From DASZBX01 sp035943635 (GTDB taxonomy: Bacteria > Actinomycetota > Actinomycetes > Streptomycetales > Catenulisporaceae): 34,737 bases of DNA. The position numbers were made by a program, and so were the translations under genes. A model generated the notes under the pieces. The model made no database searches. It was not told the DNA's origin and was given only the letters and a program-made list of their open reading frames with translations. This document shows positions 33,901-34,737 of this stretch, one piece after another (the first letter of the stretch is position 1; the number at the start of each line of letters is the position of its first letter). The stretch is taken from assembly GCA_035943635.1 (NCBI GenBank), contig DASZBX010000150.1, forward strand, positions 1 to 34,737, read 5' to 3'.

Positions 33901-34162
33901 GCGCCTCGCGCTCGCCGTACTTGAAGAACTTCGCGTCGAAGCCGGCCACGTCCTCCAGGAAGCCGCCCCAGCGGGACACCGACCGGCCGGACACGCCCTG
34001 CTCGGGGTCGTAGTACTCCTCCGCGTTCCACCGGTCCGCCGGGATCTCGGTGATCGCGTCGCCGCCGCGCTCGATCAGGTCCCACAGGGCCTCCGGGGAA
34101 TCGACTCCGCCCGGAAACCGGCACCCGATTCCGATGACCGCGACATCTCTGGGATCTGACAT
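27905..34162 (-). CDS. Fully reducing type I PKS (KS-AT-DH-ER-KR-ACP), mycocerosic-synthase type
   Basis: 2085 residues with one complete reducing module. KS: Cys178 in DTACSSG, His313, Lys344 and His349. AT: GHSLGE with Ser618 and VASH at 717-720, the form found in methylmalonyl-using mycobacterial enzymes. DH: His918 in DHRVRDVAAYP, with Asp where Gly is usual, and Asp1087 in HPALLDACFQ. ER: SATGGTGQAA (~1544-1553). KR: GGLGGLG (1749-1755) and Tyr1890 in GAYAAANSWLD. ACP: Ser2039 in GLDSLGN. All catalytic residues I looked for are present, so each cycle should give a saturated alpha-methyl unit. The single-module layout and MAS-like motifs (GEREALSSDPQHRLLLE, VASHSPQVD) suggest iterative use (inference). 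The ATG at 34162 has AAGGAG upstream. There is no thioesterase; the coupled reductase is the likely release enzyme. Confidence 0.95.
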   Translation of the reverse strand: MSDPRDVAVIGIGCRFPGGVDSPEALWDLIERGGDAITEIPADRWNAEEYYDPEQGVSGRSVSRWGGFLEDVAGFDAKFFKYGEREALSSDPQHRLLLETAWEAVEHAGMAPSALAGTRTGVFVGLAHIDYALACHGPQEQEKVHPYGFTGPALSMASGRIAFALGLTGPALSLDTACSSGLVSVHLAVQSIRSGESDMALAGGCMLMLVPEAAVSASGLGMLSPTGRCRPFDQEADGFVRSEGCGVVMLKRASDALADGDRILAVIKGVASNQDGRTETITMPSVSAQVAVHKAALADAGAGPETVGLVQAHGTGTPVGDPIEFRALAEVYGRDTACAVSSVKSNIGHTESAAGTAALITAVLALQHGVVPGTLHMKQLNKEISSLPTGLFVPSQAQAWPDERRPRRAAVSSFGMSGTNAHAILEEAPVAGGPDSADPGGRLLFPLSATSVEQLAPTAARIADWLDAHDEVRPADLGYTLARRREHRDVRTAVVAADRSELIAGLRGLGEQVAERPPAPVVGDDSRGPVWLFSGQGSQWAAMGAALLATEPAFAAAVAQVEPLIQRESGFSVTEAMTRPETVTGIDRVQPTLFAMQVALAAAWRASGVQPGAVIGHSLGEVAAAVVAGSLSLDDGVKVICRRSRLCARLAGKGAMASIELPAAQIELELAAVDDVVVSVIASPESTVIGGTAERVRELVAQWEQRGVLAREVAVDVASHSPQVDSILDELAEVLADLAPTAGTVPFYGTAMGDPRSRPAFDAEYWVANLRQPVRFSTAVMAALDDGHRVFLELSPHPLLTRSVEQCARSASLPAAAIASMRRGRETPQGLLQTLIEVHGAGGGVDFAALYPQGELVDAPLPTWTRQHLLVRTGQSRPAHTVKIHPLLGVHIRLDEDEERHAWQSDVGTAVLPWLTDHRVRDVAAYPGAAHCESALTAAAEVFGPGAEVHDLKFERMLLLSGHTEVTVSAAVDVPGQARWEAATAEDGERARLAGAVLRAAPADRTEPAPLDLDLLLDEHSERLSGDDLRGTLIERGIQYGPAFQGAKGAFRAGAGPDGQTVLAEVALPSALRGGQDGFGVHPALLDACFQCVAALPAVAAAGEGGLLLPLEVRRIRLWSASASGAAYCYVRLDSADGNRVIADLQLTDKYGAVLLSVDGLVMGTRTGDEENADQVLNERLLTIAWQRQDLPEPAADSVGGPWLILASAESAPAPDELVKALGELGGRCEVRPWPVSGARADLSGAPWRGVVLLCPGPGGPAGPDGIARGRDLVESVVEVARDLAGADGAPPRLYAVTQGAQAVLPGDQINLEHAAVRGLLRVVGAEFPDLRPTQIDLVTDPQEGSAVRDLAAELASGAAEDETAWRSGAWYAARLQHAPLAADERHRATTGAPADGVRMQIRQPGDLDSLELTVVPRRTPGAGQIEIEIGAASINFHDVLFAHGNYFAFEGVTPALGVDCAGTVVRVGDAVTGFRVGDRVMTGAATEGAWGSHATIDADLAAPLPDALSIEQGAAVPAVYATVWYGLMDQAGLSAGERVLIHSATGGTGQAAIAVARSVGARIYATAGSQARRDWLREQGIEHVYDSRSLEFADRIREDTGGGGVDVVLNSLTGAAQRVSLDLLGFGGRFVEIGKRDIYRDGKLGLAPFRRNLAFYSVDLELMAVADPARLGRLLREVAGRMADGRLAPPTATAYPLADAATAIRRMASAQHMGKLVLTTGVEPGTAAVRRPERVPVFRADGAYILTGGLGGLGLRLARHLAEGGCGRIVLNSRSAPSEAAAREIQALRDAGTDVQVELGDIAAPETAGRLAAAARATGLPLRGVLHAAAVVEDATLPGITRELLDRDWAPKTYGAWYLHEATAGDRLDWFCCFSSAAALLGSPGQGAYAAANSWLDGFAAWRRAAGLPVTAIAWGAWGEIGRGAVLAQAGDTTMIAPDEGVHAFDALLRHTRAHTGYLPLARAPWLAALAERSPFAAAFRTDRADDAPSSQLRLEFEALSGPDRLGWLRRFVAGEAGAIVRGTVDPGRPFNDYGLDSLGNLELRTRIETNLGIRIAPKAVAEHNSAQALAQHLADHLVGQGAA

Positions 34163-34300
34163 GACGACTCCTTCGCAAGGAACGGACCGGACCCGGCGGT
34201 CTCGGTGGAGACCTCGCCCGGGCCAGGCAATTCATGAATGGTGGGAACTCATCAGAACTCATCGGGACGTGCCGGCCGCGGTGTCGTCTGCGGCCCGCCG
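34163..34300 (-). promoter_or_regulatory. Upstream region of the reducing-PKS operon with repeats
   Basis: A 138-bp gap between the second PPTase and the PKS, both on the minus strand. It has the perfect 10-bp palindrome ATTCATGAAT (34230-34239) and the direct repeat GAACTCATC at 34245-34253 and 34255-34263, a 10-bp period. These are candidate regulator sites for the PKS-reductase operon. Confidence 0.4.
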
Positions 34301-34737
34301 TCATCGCGGGCGCAGCGCCAGGGCCAGGGAGAGATCCGGTCCGGACCACACCCGTACCCGCGCCAGCGCACCCTGGTGGGACGCGGCCAGCGCGTCGCCG
34401 CGGCGGCTCAGTCCGATCCGCCAGAACACCAGGCCGTCGCTGGCGTCCGGGCGGTACAGCGCCTTGAAGGCCGCCTCCTTGGCGGCGAACAGATCGCGCC
34501 CGGTGAACCCCGATCCGGGTGCGAGCAGCGTGCGCCGCTCCGCGTCGCGCAGGACGAACCGGGCGACCCGCGCGCTGATCTCGGCGTCCTCGATGTCGAC
34601 GCCGACCGCGCCGGCGCCGGGCGCGACCACCGCCACGGCCAGCCGGCCGGTGTGCGAGATCGAGCCGGGCAGGCCGGGCGGGAAGAGCGGCCGGCCGTCG
34701 GCCGCGCGCGGCACGGCCGGGTCGGCGCAGCCGGCCG
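34301..34737 (-). CDS. EntD-like 4'-phosphopantetheinyl transferase, 5' end outside window
   Basis: The visible 145 residues are the C-terminal part of a PPTase. Motifs in order are PLFPPGLPGSISHTG, AVGVDIED (metal-binding Asp and Glu) and LFAAKEAAFKALY (catalytic Glu and Lys). WPxG-type and SISH segments before the GVDIE motif are typical of the EntD branch, usually linked to siderophore or NRPS carriers. The frame stays open to the right edge. A GTG at 34712-34714 exists, but upstream codons still fit the family, so the true start is probably beyond base 34737. It precedes the reducing PKS on the same strand and is the second PPTase in the cluster. Confidence 0.87.
   Translation of the reverse strand, partial: AGCADPAVPRAADGRPLFPPGLPGSISHTGRLAVAVVAPGAGAVGVDIEDAEISARVARFVLRDAERRTLLAPGSGFTGRDLFAAKEAAFKALYRPDASDGLVFWRIGLSRRGDALAASHQGALARVRVWSGPDLSLALALRPR

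Noticed and set aside
27929..34159. A similarly long plus-strand frame opposite the reducing PKS, and a longer minus-strand frame from 34349
   Set aside because: Both are composition-driven. The frame from 34162 to 27905 contains every PKS motif in order; the others contain none over this stretch.
1..34737. tRNA, rRNA, riboswitches, insertion sequences or phage attachment sites
   Set aside because: I saw no cloverleaf, conserved aptamer core, transposase or integrase sequence in any gap or frame.

Overview
This is a very GC-rich window with almost exclusively G/C-ending codons, actinomycete ribosome-binding sites and translationally coupled gene pairs. It comes from an actinomycete (Streptomyces or a related genus; the sequence does not settle which) and lies inside a modular polyketide / pyrrole / amino-acid biosynthetic gene cluster. 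Both ends cut through genes, so the cluster is incomplete.

Layout. (1) 1-8744, minus: a giant modular type I PKS, cut at the left edge, with modules KS-AT-ACP, then KS-pseudoAT-AT-KR-ACP, then the start of a third KS. (2) 8822-9496, plus: a Sfp-type phosphopantetheinyl transferase (PPTase). (3) 9567-13844, minus: a tightly coupled four-gene operon for a halogenated pyrrole starter unit, made of a prolyl-carrier dehydrogenase, a proline adenylating enzyme, a free carrier protein and an FAD halogenase. (4) 14103-14882, minus: type II thioesterase. (5) 15069-17153, plus: a fused two-domain acyl-CoA dehydrogenase. (6) 17395-23572, minus: MMPL/RND exporter, response regulator, sensor kinase, membrane-anchored methyltransferase and an HSL-family esterase with a TTA codon. 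(7) 23765-26522, plus: a free carrier protein and an adenylation protein whose pocket resembles the valine code, preceded by only the C-terminal lobe of a condensation domain. (8) 26799-34162, minus: a fully reducing single-module PKS of mycocerosic-acid-synthase type, coupled to a stand-alone thioester-reductase-like dehydrogenase. (9) 34301-34737, minus: a second, EntD-like PPTase, cut at the right edge.

How the genes may work together. Proline is activated, loaded on the free carrier, oxidised to pyrrolyl-carrier and chlorinated or brominated. The pyrrolyl group would prime KS1 of the modular PKS, which has no loading domain of its own. Module 1 adds a malonyl unit. Module 2 is predicted to use methylmalonyl and has a KR without its catalytic Tyr, so a beta-keto chain is expected. 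The reducing PKS with its reductase can supply a saturated methyl-branched acyl chain released as an aldehyde or alcohol. The valine-like loading pair supplies a carrier-bound amino acid. How these three building blocks are joined cannot be seen here.

The most informative unexplained structures are these: a 19-bp motif with an 11-bp direct repeat shared by the promoters of the pyrrole operon and the fused dehydrogenase; a tandem pseudo-AT/AT arrangement; an inactivated KR; an abrupt codon-usage switch at the third KS; a half-deleted condensation domain; and an array of four hairpins between two convergent operons.
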